This document shows, piece by piece, positions 17,706 through 25,698 of a stretch of 64,000 bases of DNA. The notes beneath the pieces were generated by a model, which was not told where the DNA came from, made no database searches, and worked only from the letters and a program-made list of their open reading frames with translations. This DNA is from an uncultured Flavobacteriaceae bacterium (lineage in GTDB: Bacteria; Bacteroidota; Bacteroidia; Flavobacteriales; Flavobacteriaceae): the NCBI GenBank assembly GCA_947502975.1, contig CANNBV010000007.1:124001-188000 (forward strand), in the 5' to 3' direction. Each line of letters opens with the position of its first letter. The stretch's first letter is position 1. The position numbers were made by a program, and so were the translations under genes.

Positions 17706-17736
17706 AAAAAGGGACTTGTGAGAAGCCCCTTTTTTA
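17706..17736. terminator. Bidirectional terminator between pyrF and the SLC13 gene
   Basis: AAAAAGGG/CCCTTTTT outer stem with inner CTT/AAG pairs and a 5-nt loop. A-run and T-run are on both sides, suiting both converging genes. Confidence 0.8.
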
Positions 17737-17746
17737 TTTGTTCTAT

Positions 17747-19588
17747 TTAAAAAGGCCAGATTATAGGTACAACTAGAAGCGATATAATGAAGAATACTAA
17801 TAATAGCGGTGCTCCTACTTTTAAGTAGTCCATAAATTTGTAACCACCTGCAGACATCACCATCGCATTTGTTGTGGTACCAACTGGTGTTAAAAATGCT
17901 GTTGATGCACTAATGGCTACTACTATCATAAATGGCTCTGGTGATATGTTTAGTGAACTTGCAGCTAGTATTGCTATTGGAGCCATAAGTACAGCGGTTG
18001 CTGAGTTGTTTATAACTTGACTAAATGTAGTGGTGAGTAAAAAAATACCACCTAACAGCATTACTGGTGAAACAGATCCTAGATAGGTTACTAAAGCATT
18101 GGCTACCATTTGAGCTGTTCCTGTTTTTTGAAGCGCGATACCCATGGGTATCATAGCTGCGATCATTACAACACTGGTCCAGCTGATGCCTTTATATGCT
18201 TTAGACATGGGTACACATCCTGTTAATAGTACAATACCAGCACAAATTAAAGCTGCCATTGCGCCTGGTACAACTTTAAATACAAGTAGTCCAATCATTA
18301 AAATTAAGGCGCCTAAAGCAATGTAAGATTTTGAGTTTAAGGTGTCTATATTTTTAGCCATACCTTCTGGACTGCCACAAATGACAAGATTGTCATGTTG
18401 CTTTTTTAAATCTTCAATATCTTTCCAAGACCCACGTAGCAAAAATGAATCGCCAACTTTCACTTTAATTTCTTTTTCAGTAAGAGGTTTGTTATTTCTA
18501 GAAGCAGCTAGCAATTGAATACCGTAGCGTTTAAAGTAATCACCTAACTTATATCTTCTACCTACTAACATAGAGTTTGGATTTACGATAACCTCAGTCA
18601 TCCCAACCTCTTGGTTTACGAGATTATGCTTTAACTCATCTGTTACTGGTTCTAAAGGAAGAAGCCCTAACCTAAACTTAATCATTAGTTTATTGATATC
18701 CTCGGTATCTCCCTTTACGGTAATAATATCATGGTATTTAAAAAACGTTTTATTGTCTGGGAATTCCACAAATTGAGGGACGCCTTTTAGAGGGTTTGGG
18801 TGTCTTCTTTTCAATCTTATAATAGATATGTTATAATCTTTTTCAAAATGCCATATACCTATTTTTGTTTCCAATAGAGGTGAAACTGAACGGACACGTA
18901 ATCTGTAATAATCACCATCTATTTTATAAGCTTCTATCCATTTATGGAATGTTGTCTCTATATCTACAGGCTTGTTATTGGTTTTATTTTTTGGAAGTAA
19001 ACGATAACCAATATACCTAAAGTAAAGTAAAGCTATTATTAATAATGGTAGTCCAATTAATCCAAATTCAAAAAATGAAAAACCTTCATGTCCAGCTTCA
19101 ACAAGTGCATTGCTAGAAATTATGTTTGGCGGAGTACCAGTTAAGGTCAATAGGCCTCCAGTATTAGAACCAAAGGCTACTGGCATTAGCATTTTAGATG
19201 GTAATGTACCAATACTCCATGCGGATGATATTGTTAATGGCATTAATGTAGCTACAGTCCCAGTATTACTTACAAAGCCAGATAACACACCAGAACCTAA
19301 GGAGACAATTACTAATAATTTTGGAACGCTTTTCCCTGCCCATTCCACAAACTTTTTACCAGCAAGTGCAGTCCATCCTGTTTGAGATAGCCCTTCACCA
19401 ATAATAAATAAGGCTGCAATCATTATAACTGTTGGGTTGCTGAAGCCACTAAGTGTTTCTTTAGCATCTAAAATACCAGTTAAGAACAGGCTAATCATCG
19501 AGAGAAGTGCAACAATATCTGGAGTAAATTTTCCCCACACGAACAATGCTATAGTTATAACTAATATCGCAAGCATTAAATAGATCAT
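17747..19588 (-). CDS. SLC13/DASS-type anion permease with central RCK-C (TrkA-C) domains
   Basis: A 613-residue inner-membrane transporter. About five helices in residues 1-190 and six in about 395-613 form the two-fold pseudo-symmetric SLC13/ArsB-like core, with the family loops F-V-S-N-T-G-T-V-A-T and F-S-Q-V-I-N-N-S-A-T-A-V around the substrate sites. Between them, about 205-375, are two TrkA-C type regulatory domains (e.g. G-I-W-H-F-E-K-D-Y-N-I-S-I-I-R-L; S-M-L-V-G-R-R-Y). Such proteins usually move sulfate or dicarboxylates with sodium; the substrate cannot be told here. Monocistronic, with a dyad 70 bp upstream shared with nrdJ. Confidence 0.88.
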   Translation of the reverse strand: MIYLMLAILVITIALFVWGKFTPDIVALLSMISLFLTGILDAKETLSGFSNPTVIMIAALFIIGEGLSQTGWTALAGKKFVEWAGKSVPKLLVIVSLGSGVLSGFVSNTGTVATLMPLTISSAWSIGTLPSKMLMPVAFGSNTGGLLTLTGTPPNIISSNALVEAGHEGFSFFEFGLIGLPLLIIALLYFRYIGYRLLPKNKTNNKPVDIETTFHKWIEAYKIDGDYYRLRVRSVSPLLETKIGIWHFEKDYNISIIRLKRRHPNPLKGVPQFVEFPDNKTFFKYHDIITVKGDTEDINKLMIKFRLGLLPLEPVTDELKHNLVNQEVGMTEVIVNPNSMLVGRRYKLGDYFKRYGIQLLAASRNNKPLTEKEIKVKVGDSFLLRGSWKDIEDLKKQHDNLVICGSPEGMAKNIDTLNSKSYIALGALILMIGLLVFKVVPGAMAALICAGIVLLTGCVPMSKAYKGISWTSVVMIAAMIPMGIALQKTGTAQMVANALVTYLGSVSPVMLLGGIFLLTTTFSQVINNSATAVLMAPIAILAASSLNISPEPFMIVVAISASTAFLTPVGTTTNAMVMSAGGYKFMDYLKVGAPLLLVFFIISLLVVPIIWPF

Positions 19589-19902
19589 AGTTTCTAATTT
19601 TAAAGGAGTGTTTTTTCTTTATGACACTGTAAAATTACCCTTGTATACCTATAATAATCATGACTATTGTCATGCTTTTTATCACAGGTTAATTTTTACA
19701 GAATTATCGTTTTTTTACCTTTAATTTGAAAAAAGAAAAAACGAAAACGCTATAGTACTAAAAGGTTGCTAAATAATGTTGTAATTTTATCTGAAAATTA
19801 AGATTGAGTTGTGAAAAAGATTAAAAAAAATCAAGAAATCATGTTAAAATCTCAATTTTTTAAGACAGATTTATTTCATGACTGAATTAACAATTAAATT
19901 AT
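19589..19902. other. 314-bp divergent spacer, SLC13 gene / bshB1
   Basis: An AT-rich spacer between two divergent genes. The only structure I can support is the 16-bp dyad at 19659-19674. No convincing TAnnTTTG element was found for either gene and no ORF is present. Confidence 0.5.
19659..19674. promoter_or_regulatory. Dyad CATGAC-TATT-GTCATG upstream of the SLC13 gene
   Basis: Perfect 6-bp arms around 4 nt, 71 bp before the SLC13 start. Near-identical to the dyad at the nrdJ promoter (11094-11109). Confidence 0.45.
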
Positions 19903-20622
19903 ATGAAGATTGATATTCTTGCCATAGGTGCACATCCAGATGATATTGAATTAGGTTGTGGCGCGACGGTAGCAAAAGAAGTAGCCAATGGTAAAAACGT
20001 GGGCATTATAGATTTAACAAAAGGTGAATTAGGTACTAGAGGCACTGCAGAAACTAGAAGAATAGAAGCTGAAAATGCAGCAGATATTCTAGGCGTAGCG
20101 TTTAGAACAAATATGGGTTTTGCAGATGGTTTTTTTGCTAATGATAAGTCGCATCAAATAGAGCTTATTAAGATGATTAGAAAATATAGGCCTGAAATTG
20201 TATTATGTAATGCAATTGATGATAGACATATTGATCATGGAAAAGGTAGTAAACTTGTAAGTGATGCCTGTTTTTTAAGTGGATTGATAAAAATAGAAAC
20301 GAAAGGAGATGATGGTAGCACTCAAATACCATGGCGCCCTAAATTTGTGTATCATTATATACAATGGAAGAATTTAGAACCAGACATCGTAGTAGATGTT
20401 TCTGGATTTGTAGATACTAAAATGAAAGCTGTATTAGCTTATGAAACACAGTTTTACAGTAAAAATAGTAAAGAACCAGAGACGCCTATATCTAGTAAAA
20501 ATTTTACTGATAGTGTATTGTATAGAGCGAGAGATTTAGGAAGATTAATTGGTGTTGAAGCGGGAGAAGGATTTAATGTGGAGCGTTATCCTGCTGTGGA
20601 TAGTTTATTTGACTTGAAGTAG
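19903..20622 (+). CDS. bshB1: Bacillithiol biosynthesis deacetylase BshB1
   Basis: A 239-residue zinc LmbE/PIG-L fold hydrolase that removes the acetyl group from GlcNAc-malate, the second step in bacillithiol synthesis. The zinc site is A-H-P-D-D near 13-17 plus H-I-D-H near 114-117; the T-K-G-E-L-G-T-R-G motif near 40-48 is typical of BshB1. Full length. bshA and bshC are not in the window. It is followed by a tRNA gene with its own promoter. Confidence 0.92.
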   Translation: MKIDILAIGAHPDDIELGCGATVAKEVANGKNVGIIDLTKGELGTRGTAETRRIEAENAADILGVAFRTNMGFADGFFANDKSHQIELIKMIRKYRPEIVLCNAIDDRHIDHGKGSKLVSDACFLSGLIKIETKGDDGSTQIPWRPKFVYHYIQWKNLEPDIVVDVSGFVDTKMKAVLAYETQFYSKNSKEPETPISSKNFTDSVLYRARDLGRLIGVEAGEGFNVERYPAVDSLFDLK

Positions 20623-20657
20623 TTACGTCTATCCTCTTAAAATATTAAAAAAAGTCT

Positions 20658-20688
20658 TTGTAGATAAGATTGAAAACATTTACATTTG
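20658..20688 (+). promoter_or_regulatory. Promoter of the tRNA-His gene
   Basis: TTG at 20658-20660 and TACATTTG at 20681-20688, 20 bp apart: a full consensus match. The start site would be near 20695, about 20 nt before the mature tRNA 5' end. Confidence 0.7.
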
Positions 20689-20715
20689 CACACGCATTGC
20701 AAAATGCAGTTACAC

Positions 20716-20790
20716 GGTGGTTGTAGCTCAGTTGGTTAGAGCATTGGTTTGTGGTACCAAGGGTCGCCGGTTCGAATCCGGTCTTCCACC
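20716..20790 (+). tRNA. tRNA-His (anticodon GTG)
   Basis: Cloverleaf with D-stem GCTC/GAGC, anticodon stem TTGGT/ACCAA around loop TTGTGGT (anticodon GTG), and T-arm GCCGG-TTCGAAT-CCGGT. The extra 5' G opposite C73 that identifies tRNA-His is encoded at 20716. CCA is not fully encoded. In the acceptor stem, positions 5:68 and 6:67 are both T opposite T, so the lower stem is weaker than usual. Confidence 0.93.
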
Positions 20791-20797
20791 CAAAAAT

Positions 20798-20830
20798 AAA
20801 AGCCTTTCAAGAAATTGAAAGGCTTTTTTT
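20798..20830. terminator. Terminator of the tRNA-His gene
   Basis: AGCCTTTCAA / TTGAAAGGCT, a 10-bp stem with a GAAA tetraloop, followed by a run of seven T. A-run on the other side also allows it to end the converging peptidase gene. Confidence 0.88.
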
Positions 20831-20847
20831 GTAACTATAAATCGGCT

Positions 20848-21855
20848 CTAATCTACTTTGATGCGTTCTTCTCGATTTGCCAATTCCCAAGCAGTATAAA
20901 AAATGAGACGCGTACGTGTTTCTAAAAACTCATAGTTGATTTTATCTGGTGTATCACTTGGTTTATGGTAATCATCATGAACTCCATTAAAGTAAAAAAT
21001 TACTGGAATATTATGTTTTGCAAAATTGTAATGGTCTGATCTATAATAAAAACGATTAGGATCATTTTCTGCATTAAAAGTATAGTCAAAATCTAAATTA
21101 ACCGTAGCTTTATTAATAGAATCCGAAATGGTATGCAGTTCTTTACTCAGTCTATCAGAACCAATTAAATACAGATAGTTTGACTTGCCTTCATGTTTTT
21201 TATCTACACGACCAATCATGTCTATATTTAAATTTGCTACTGTGTTTTTTAAAGGAAAAATGGGGTCTTCATCTGCATAATATTTAGATCCAAATAAACC
21301 AATTTCTTCAGCAGTTACATGTAAAAATAAAACTGTGCGTTTTGGACTATAGCCATCTTTTTCTGCGGTTTTAAAAGCCTGAGCTATTTCTAGAATAGCT
21401 GTTGTGCCTGAGCCATCATCGTCTGCACCATTATTTATTTCTCCACTGTTAGATATTCCAATATGGTCTAAGTGTGCCGAAATAATTATAATCTCATCAG
21501 GTTTCTCGGCACCTTTAATGTAAGCGATCACATTCTCGGAGGCATTACTAGCTCTTCCGTTAAAATATTCAACTGGAATTTCTTGAAAATAATCTCCTTC
21601 ATCTATTGGAGAAGGAATACTATTCGCTATGTAATGATCTTTAATGAAGTTTATTGCGCTTTTCTGTCCTTTTTCTCCAGTTTTTCTACCTTCGAATTCA
21701 TCAGAAGCATAGGTGAATAACATGTCCTTTAACTCATTAGCAGTAATAGTTTTTGCATAGGTTTCAGGATTAGCCGTTTTTTTTAAACTTTTTTGCGAGC
21801 TACTACACCCAATTGCTATTACAATAACTATGAGTAAAACACTTATATTTTTCAT
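20848..21855 (-). CDS. M28 family zinc aminopeptidase lipoprotein (copy 1)
   Basis: 335 residues with a lipoprotein signal ending I-A-I-G-C (Cys17). All co-catalytic zinc ligands of the M28 family are present: S-A-H-L-D-H, G-A-D-D-D-G-S-G, T-A-E-E-I-G, N-I-D-M-I-G-R and R-S-D-H-Y. It would release N-terminal amino acids or dipeptides from peptides at the cell envelope. It follows, on the same strand with a 20-bp gap, a close paralogue (21876-22925), so the pair arose by tandem duplication and forms an operon. Confidence 0.9.
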   Translation of the reverse strand: MKNISVLLIVIVIAIGCSSSQKSLKKTANPETYAKTITANELKDMLFTYASDEFEGRKTGEKGQKSAINFIKDHYIANSIPSPIDEGDYFQEIPVEYFNGRASNASENVIAYIKGAEKPDEIIIISAHLDHIGISNSGEINNGADDDGSGTTAILEIAQAFKTAEKDGYSPKRTVLFLHVTAEEIGLFGSKYYADEDPIFPLKNTVANLNIDMIGRVDKKHEGKSNYLYLIGSDRLSKELHTISDSINKATVNLDFDYTFNAENDPNRFYYRSDHYNFAKHNIPVIFYFNGVHDDYHKPSDTPDKINYEFLETRTRLIFYTAWELANREERIKVD

Positions 21856-21875
21856 ATGTAAAATTGATTTCTAAA

Positions 21876-22925
21876 TTAATCTAAAATCGGATTATTTTCA
21901 TCACTAACTAAACGTTTCTCTTGATTTACTAATTGCCATGCAGTGGCAAAAATTAATCGTGTACGCTTTTCTAATAGCTCATAATCTATCTTGTCAGGTG
22001 TATCAGTATGTTGATGATAATCATCATGTTCTCCATTAAAATAAAAAATTACTGGAATATCACGCTTTGCGAATTTATAGTGGTCTGACCTTGAATAATA
22101 TTGATTTCTGTCGGTTAATGCATTGTAAGTATAGTCTAAATCGATATCGACATATGTATCTCTTACCGCTTCAGAAATATAATGGAGTTCTTTACTTATT
22201 CTATCAGACCCGATAAGATAGATGTAATTTTTGTTCTCATTGTGTCTTTCATCTACACGCCCTATCATATCAATATTTAAATTTACAATAGTATTTTCCA
22301 AAGGAAATATAGGATTCTCTACATAAAATTTAGACCCTATTTGACCAACTTCCTCAGCTGTGAAATGTGTGAATAAAATACTTCTTTTTGGAGGGTGACC
22401 GTTTTCTGCTGCTACTTTGAAAGCTTCTGCAATTTCCATAATTGCCACTGTACCAGAACCGTCATCATCAGCACCGTAATATATCTTTCCATCTTTAATA
22501 CCCAAATGGTCAAGATGTGCAGACAAGACTAAAACCTCCTCTGGTTTTTCTGAGCCTTCAATATATGCTAGTACATTTTCTGAAGCACCAATACTTTTTG
22601 AAAGGTAAGAAGAAGAAATACCTTGGAAATAATTATCGCTTCCAAACGGAGAGGCAATACCTTGTTCAATGTAATAAGATTGTAAAAACTCAGCAGCTAG
22701 TTTCTGTCCTTGTTCTCCAACCTTTCTTCCTTGAAATTCTTTAGAAGCAAATTTATAAAGCAGTACACTCAACTCATTTGAAGTTATGGTTTGCGAATAG
22801 TGTTTTACAGCCGTAGTATCAACAATTGTAATACTGTCTTTAATATTTTGAATTTTAGCTGTGTATTTGGGAGTAGCGCAAGTGCCAACAAGTGTTAATA
22901 ATAGAAGGGTACTAAAAAATTTCAT
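21876..22925 (-). CDS. M28 family zinc aminopeptidase lipoprotein (copy 2)
   Basis: 349 residues, paralogue of the adjacent gene, with the same zinc ligands (S-A-H-L-D-H-L-G, G-A-D-D-D-G-S-G, T-A-E-E-V-G, N-I-D-M-I-G-R, S-R-S-D-H-Y). The signal peptide ends L-V-G-T-C; Thr before the Cys is unusual for a lipobox, so lipidation is likely but less certain than for copy 1. The N-terminal 40 residues differ most between the copies. First gene of the two-gene unit. Confidence 0.88.
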   Translation of the reverse strand: MKFFSTLLLLTLVGTCATPKYTAKIQNIKDSITIVDTTAVKHYSQTITSNELSVLLYKFASKEFQGRKVGEQGQKLAAEFLQSYYIEQGIASPFGSDNYFQGISSSYLSKSIGASENVLAYIEGSEKPEEVLVLSAHLDHLGIKDGKIYYGADDDGSGTVAIMEIAEAFKVAAENGHPPKRSILFTHFTAEEVGQIGSKFYVENPIFPLENTIVNLNIDMIGRVDERHNENKNYIYLIGSDRISKELHYISEAVRDTYVDIDLDYTYNALTDRNQYYSRSDHYKFAKRDIPVIFYFNGEHDDYHQHTDTPDKIDYELLEKRTRLIFATAWQLVNQEKRLVSDENNPILD

Positions 22926-23041
22926 GTGGTGTATTTAGCTGAAAACAACACGCCAATAAAAAGCTTTTTAGGGAGGAAAACTCTATATTCGTTTTGTTTT
23001 TAAAACGATGCAAATATAAGAAAAAGTGTAAGAAACTGCTG

Positions 23042-23383
23042 TTACTCTAAATCAATTTCTTCTAAATCTAAATCCTCTAATTCTTCTATGGCTTCTTCTT
23101 TTGAAGCCTCTTCTGTTTCAATTAAAGCCTCAGTGTTTCCAACTTCGGTTTCACTAAAAATAGCTTTGTAAGTGGTTAGCCCTAATGCCATAACTGTAAG
23201 AAGGAAAGAAAACTGAATCATCTTTTTTACGCTCCCTGTTTTCTTAGATAAATAAAATGCTATAATTCCAAAAATTAAAGCTGCTGCAGATGGAAAAATT
23301 GCCAAGTTTGAAGCAGGTAAAACGGATAGAATAATTGCTAAAATGGACGCAGCTACTGCAAGAATTGTAAATAATCGAATCAT
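23042..23383 (-). CDS. Small membrane protein with acidic C-terminal tail
   Basis: 113 residues: three hydrophobic helices (about 3-22, 27-45 and 55-73), then a very acidic tail rich in Glu and Asp that ends L-E-E-I-D-L-E. The family is not recognised by name, although a three-helix protein with an acidic tail next to a DUF3108 gene looks familiar from Flavobacteriaceae. It lies 13 bp after the DUF3108 gene on the same strand and is probably co-transcribed with it. Confidence 0.7.
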   Translation of the reverse strand: MIRLFTILAVAASILAIILSVLPASNLAIFPSAAALIFGIIAFYLSKKTGSVKKMIQFSFLLTVMALGLTTYKAIFSETEVGNTEALIETEEASKEEAIEELEDLDLEEIDLE

Positions 23384-23396
23384 GGTGATGTATATT

Positions 23397-24161
23397 TTAG
23401 TTTTTTAAACCAGTTGCAGATTTTATTTTAAGTTCTCCATTTCCTACAGGAATTTTAAACTTTCCATATACCATTATTTTATTGGCATCTGCTGTTAGCC
23501 AAACCATATTATTTTTATCACCTTTGATGACTTCTGATTCATTACTACTAACAGCAATTTTGTAGCACATTTTACTGCCAATTGCAGTATTTATAGATTC
23601 TTTGCCTAAGTAAATGATTTTAGCATTTATCTCTTTTCTATCAAAAATAACAGTAAATGATTTTTTTGTACCTACTTGCATAGATTCAAAATCAAAAAGT
23701 CTTATTTTATATAAAGTTGAAACTATATCTCTTGTTCCAGTATTTATTTTTACATCTTTTTTATCTACCCAATCTCTTTTAGTTTGTACACTTTTAACCG
23801 TATTCGTTTTGTGGCTAAATGTGTACTTTACATTTTTTGCATATCCACCTTCATTAATATCACGTTTATACAGATAAGGCGTTAATGTTTTAGGGTTTAC
23901 ATAGCTTTCGTATAAATCTCTTATTTTGAAAAAGTTATCCCATTTTTTATAGGATACTGCTTTACATTTTAAATGCAATAGCGTAGCTTTTGAGGTCTTA
24001 ATATTACTAGTTTCTAAAGTAACTTGAGCAATATCATTGAGTACACCAGACATATTATAAGATGCGGTATAAACTAGTTTTTCACCTGCTGCTATGACTG
24101 TGTTTTGCGATTGTGCTACAAATGCACCAAGAAAAACTAAAACTATAAGAAGCCGCTTCAT
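23397..24161 (-). CDS. DUF3108 periplasmic protein
   Basis: 254 residues from the ATG at 24161; this start is preferred over the one 39 bp upstream because it places the signal peptide (M-K-R-L-L-I-V-L-V-F-L-G-A-F-V-A-Q-S-Q) at the N-terminus. The mature protein begins A-G-E-K-L-V-Y-T-A-S-Y and alternates beta strands, the DUF3108 pattern. Function unknown; members are exported and often sit near envelope genes. Confidence 0.8.
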   Translation of the reverse strand: MKRLLIVLVFLGAFVAQSQNTVIAAGEKLVYTASYNMSGVLNDIAQVTLETSNIKTSKATLLHLKCKAVSYKKWDNFFKIRDLYESYVNPKTLTPYLYKRDINEGGYAKNVKYTFSHKTNTVKSVQTKRDWVDKKDVKINTGTRDIVSTLYKIRLFDFESMQVGTKKSFTVIFDRKEINAKIIYLGKESINTAIGSKMCYKIAVSSNESEVIKGDKNNMVWLTADANKIMVYGKFKIPVGNGELKIKSATGLKN

Positions 24162-24344
24162 GAATTTGGGTTTTAGTGTTATTAACGAGATGTTAAACAT
24201 TTATTGTGCCGAAAATACAATGTGTGCAGCTTTTATGCTAATTATTTTCAAAATTCATTACTGAATAAGAGTTTCAACTGATAAATGTCATAAGATTATA
24301 ACATTATGGAACTTATATTTATATACTGTTTAAATCCATTGGTT

Positions 24345-25190
24345 ATGAAGGCTGTTTTATTTCCTACCGACTTCTCTCAAAACTCAATAAATGCCATTGA
24401 ATATGCTGTAGCTTTATTACAGAATGAGCCTTGTAAGTTTTACTTATTGAACGTTCAAAAGGCATCATCATTTTTATCAGATGATATGGTGTCAGTTAGT
24501 ACTTCGGCTACAGTTTACAAAACTTTGGTAGCTGCTGCTAAAGCTTCCATTCAAAATATAATTTCAAATGTAAAATCTAATTACCCAAATAGTGAACATC
24601 AGTTTTTCTCAATAGTAGATTACGATAATTTTATTGATGCGGTGCAGCAGTCAGTTGAAAAACATGATATTAATTTAATTGTAATGGGGACTAAAGGCGC
24701 GTCAGGATTACAAAAAGTGTTATTTGGTAGTAATACCGTTCGTGTTATAAATCGCATTAATACACCAATTTTAGCGATACCTAATGGTTGTAAGTATCTA
24801 AAGCTTCATAAAATTGCATTTACTGCAAATCATATTACACGTTATAACAAAGAAACATTAGAAATATTAAGTAATATGTTGAGCAACTTCAATGCACAAC
24901 TCACTATTTTACATTTAGCTGGTTCCAATACTATAGCTCATAAACATGCCAATAATATGGTGTTTTTTGACGTGCATTTTGAAGAATCAAAACATGATTA
25001 TATCGATGTTGTAGATAAAGATATCGTCAGCACGATTAGCGCTTATATGAAAAATCAGAATTTCGATTTACTAACAATGGTAAAAAAGCCACACTCTTTT
25101 TTAGAACGACTATTACATACTTATACAGAAGAAAAAATTGCATATGCTTTTGATATGCCTTTTTTAGTGCTCACTAACCCAGAATTATAA
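24345..25190 (+). CDS. Universal stress protein (two tandem UspA domains)
   Basis: 281 residues from the ATG at 24345, where the usual N-terminus M-K-A-V-L-F-P-T-D-F-S begins; an upstream in-frame ATG at 24306 is less likely. The first UspA domain (1-145) keeps the ATP-binding G-x2-G-x9-G-(S/T) motif as G-T-K-G-A-S-G-L-Q-K-V-L-F-G-S-N-T. The second domain (about 150-281) lacks a clear copy of it. Cytoplasmic. Twelve bases separate it from a cytochrome c gene, so the two are likely co-transcribed. Confidence 0.88.
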   Translation: MKAVLFPTDFSQNSINAIEYAVALLQNEPCKFYLLNVQKASSFLSDDMVSVSTSATVYKTLVAAAKASIQNIISNVKSNYPNSEHQFFSIVDYDNFIDAVQQSVEKHDINLIVMGTKGASGLQKVLFGSNTVRVINRINTPILAIPNGCKYLKLHKIAFTANHITRYNKETLEILSNMLSNFNAQLTILHLAGSNTIAHKHANNMVFFDVHFEESKHDYIDVVDKDIVSTISAYMKNQNFDLLTMVKKPHSFLERLLHTYTEEKIAYAFDMPFLVLTNPEL

Positions 25191-25201
25191 ATCTAAATAT
25201 C

Positions 25202-25675
25202 ATGGATATGAAATGCCTTTTATTATGTTTAAGTATCCTACTGCTTGTAGGGTGCAACAAAACGAAAAAACAGAATTATGAATCTATTTCTGAACTAGAA
25301 ATGCCGCAAAACATACAAGAACATCCAGGTAAGAAACTTATGAAGGTATATTGTTATGTTTGCCATGATGCTTCAACGCCAGAAGATAAAAGAGTTGCAC
25401 CTCCTATGATAGCTGTAAAAAGACACTATCTTATGGAAAATAGTACTAAAACAGAATTCATTGCTGATATGCAGGATTGGATTAAAACACCCACAGAAGA
25501 AAAAGCAAAAATGTATGGCGCTATAGAAAGGTTTGGGGTGATGTCTAAAATGGCATACCCAGAATCGGTTATTGAAAAAATAGCAGATTATATGTACGAT
25601 AACGAATTAGAAAAACCTGAATGGTTTGAAGCTCATTACAATAAGCGAAGGTTTGACAATAATAGAAATAATTAA
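25202..25675 (+). CDS. Cytochrome c lipoprotein
   Basis: 157 residues: lipoprotein signal ending L-L-V-G-C (Cys18), then one c-type haem motif C-Y-V-C-H near residues 53-57, and Met residues (F-G-V-M-S-K-M-A-Y-P) at the right distance to be the distal ligand. A small monohaem electron carrier anchored in the periplasm. In an operon with a universal stress protein and convergent with the PFOR homologue, whose stop lies 23 bp away. Confidence 0.85.
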   Translation: MDMKCLLLCLSILLLVGCNKTKKQNYESISELEMPQNIQEHPGKKLMKVYCYVCHDASTPEDKRVAPPMIAVKRHYLMENSTKTEFIADMQDWIKTPTEEKAKMYGAIERFGVMSKMAYPESVIEKIADYMYDNELEKPEWFEAHYNKRRFDNNRNN

Positions 25676-25698
25676 GTTATGGTAAAAGTAATTTTCTT

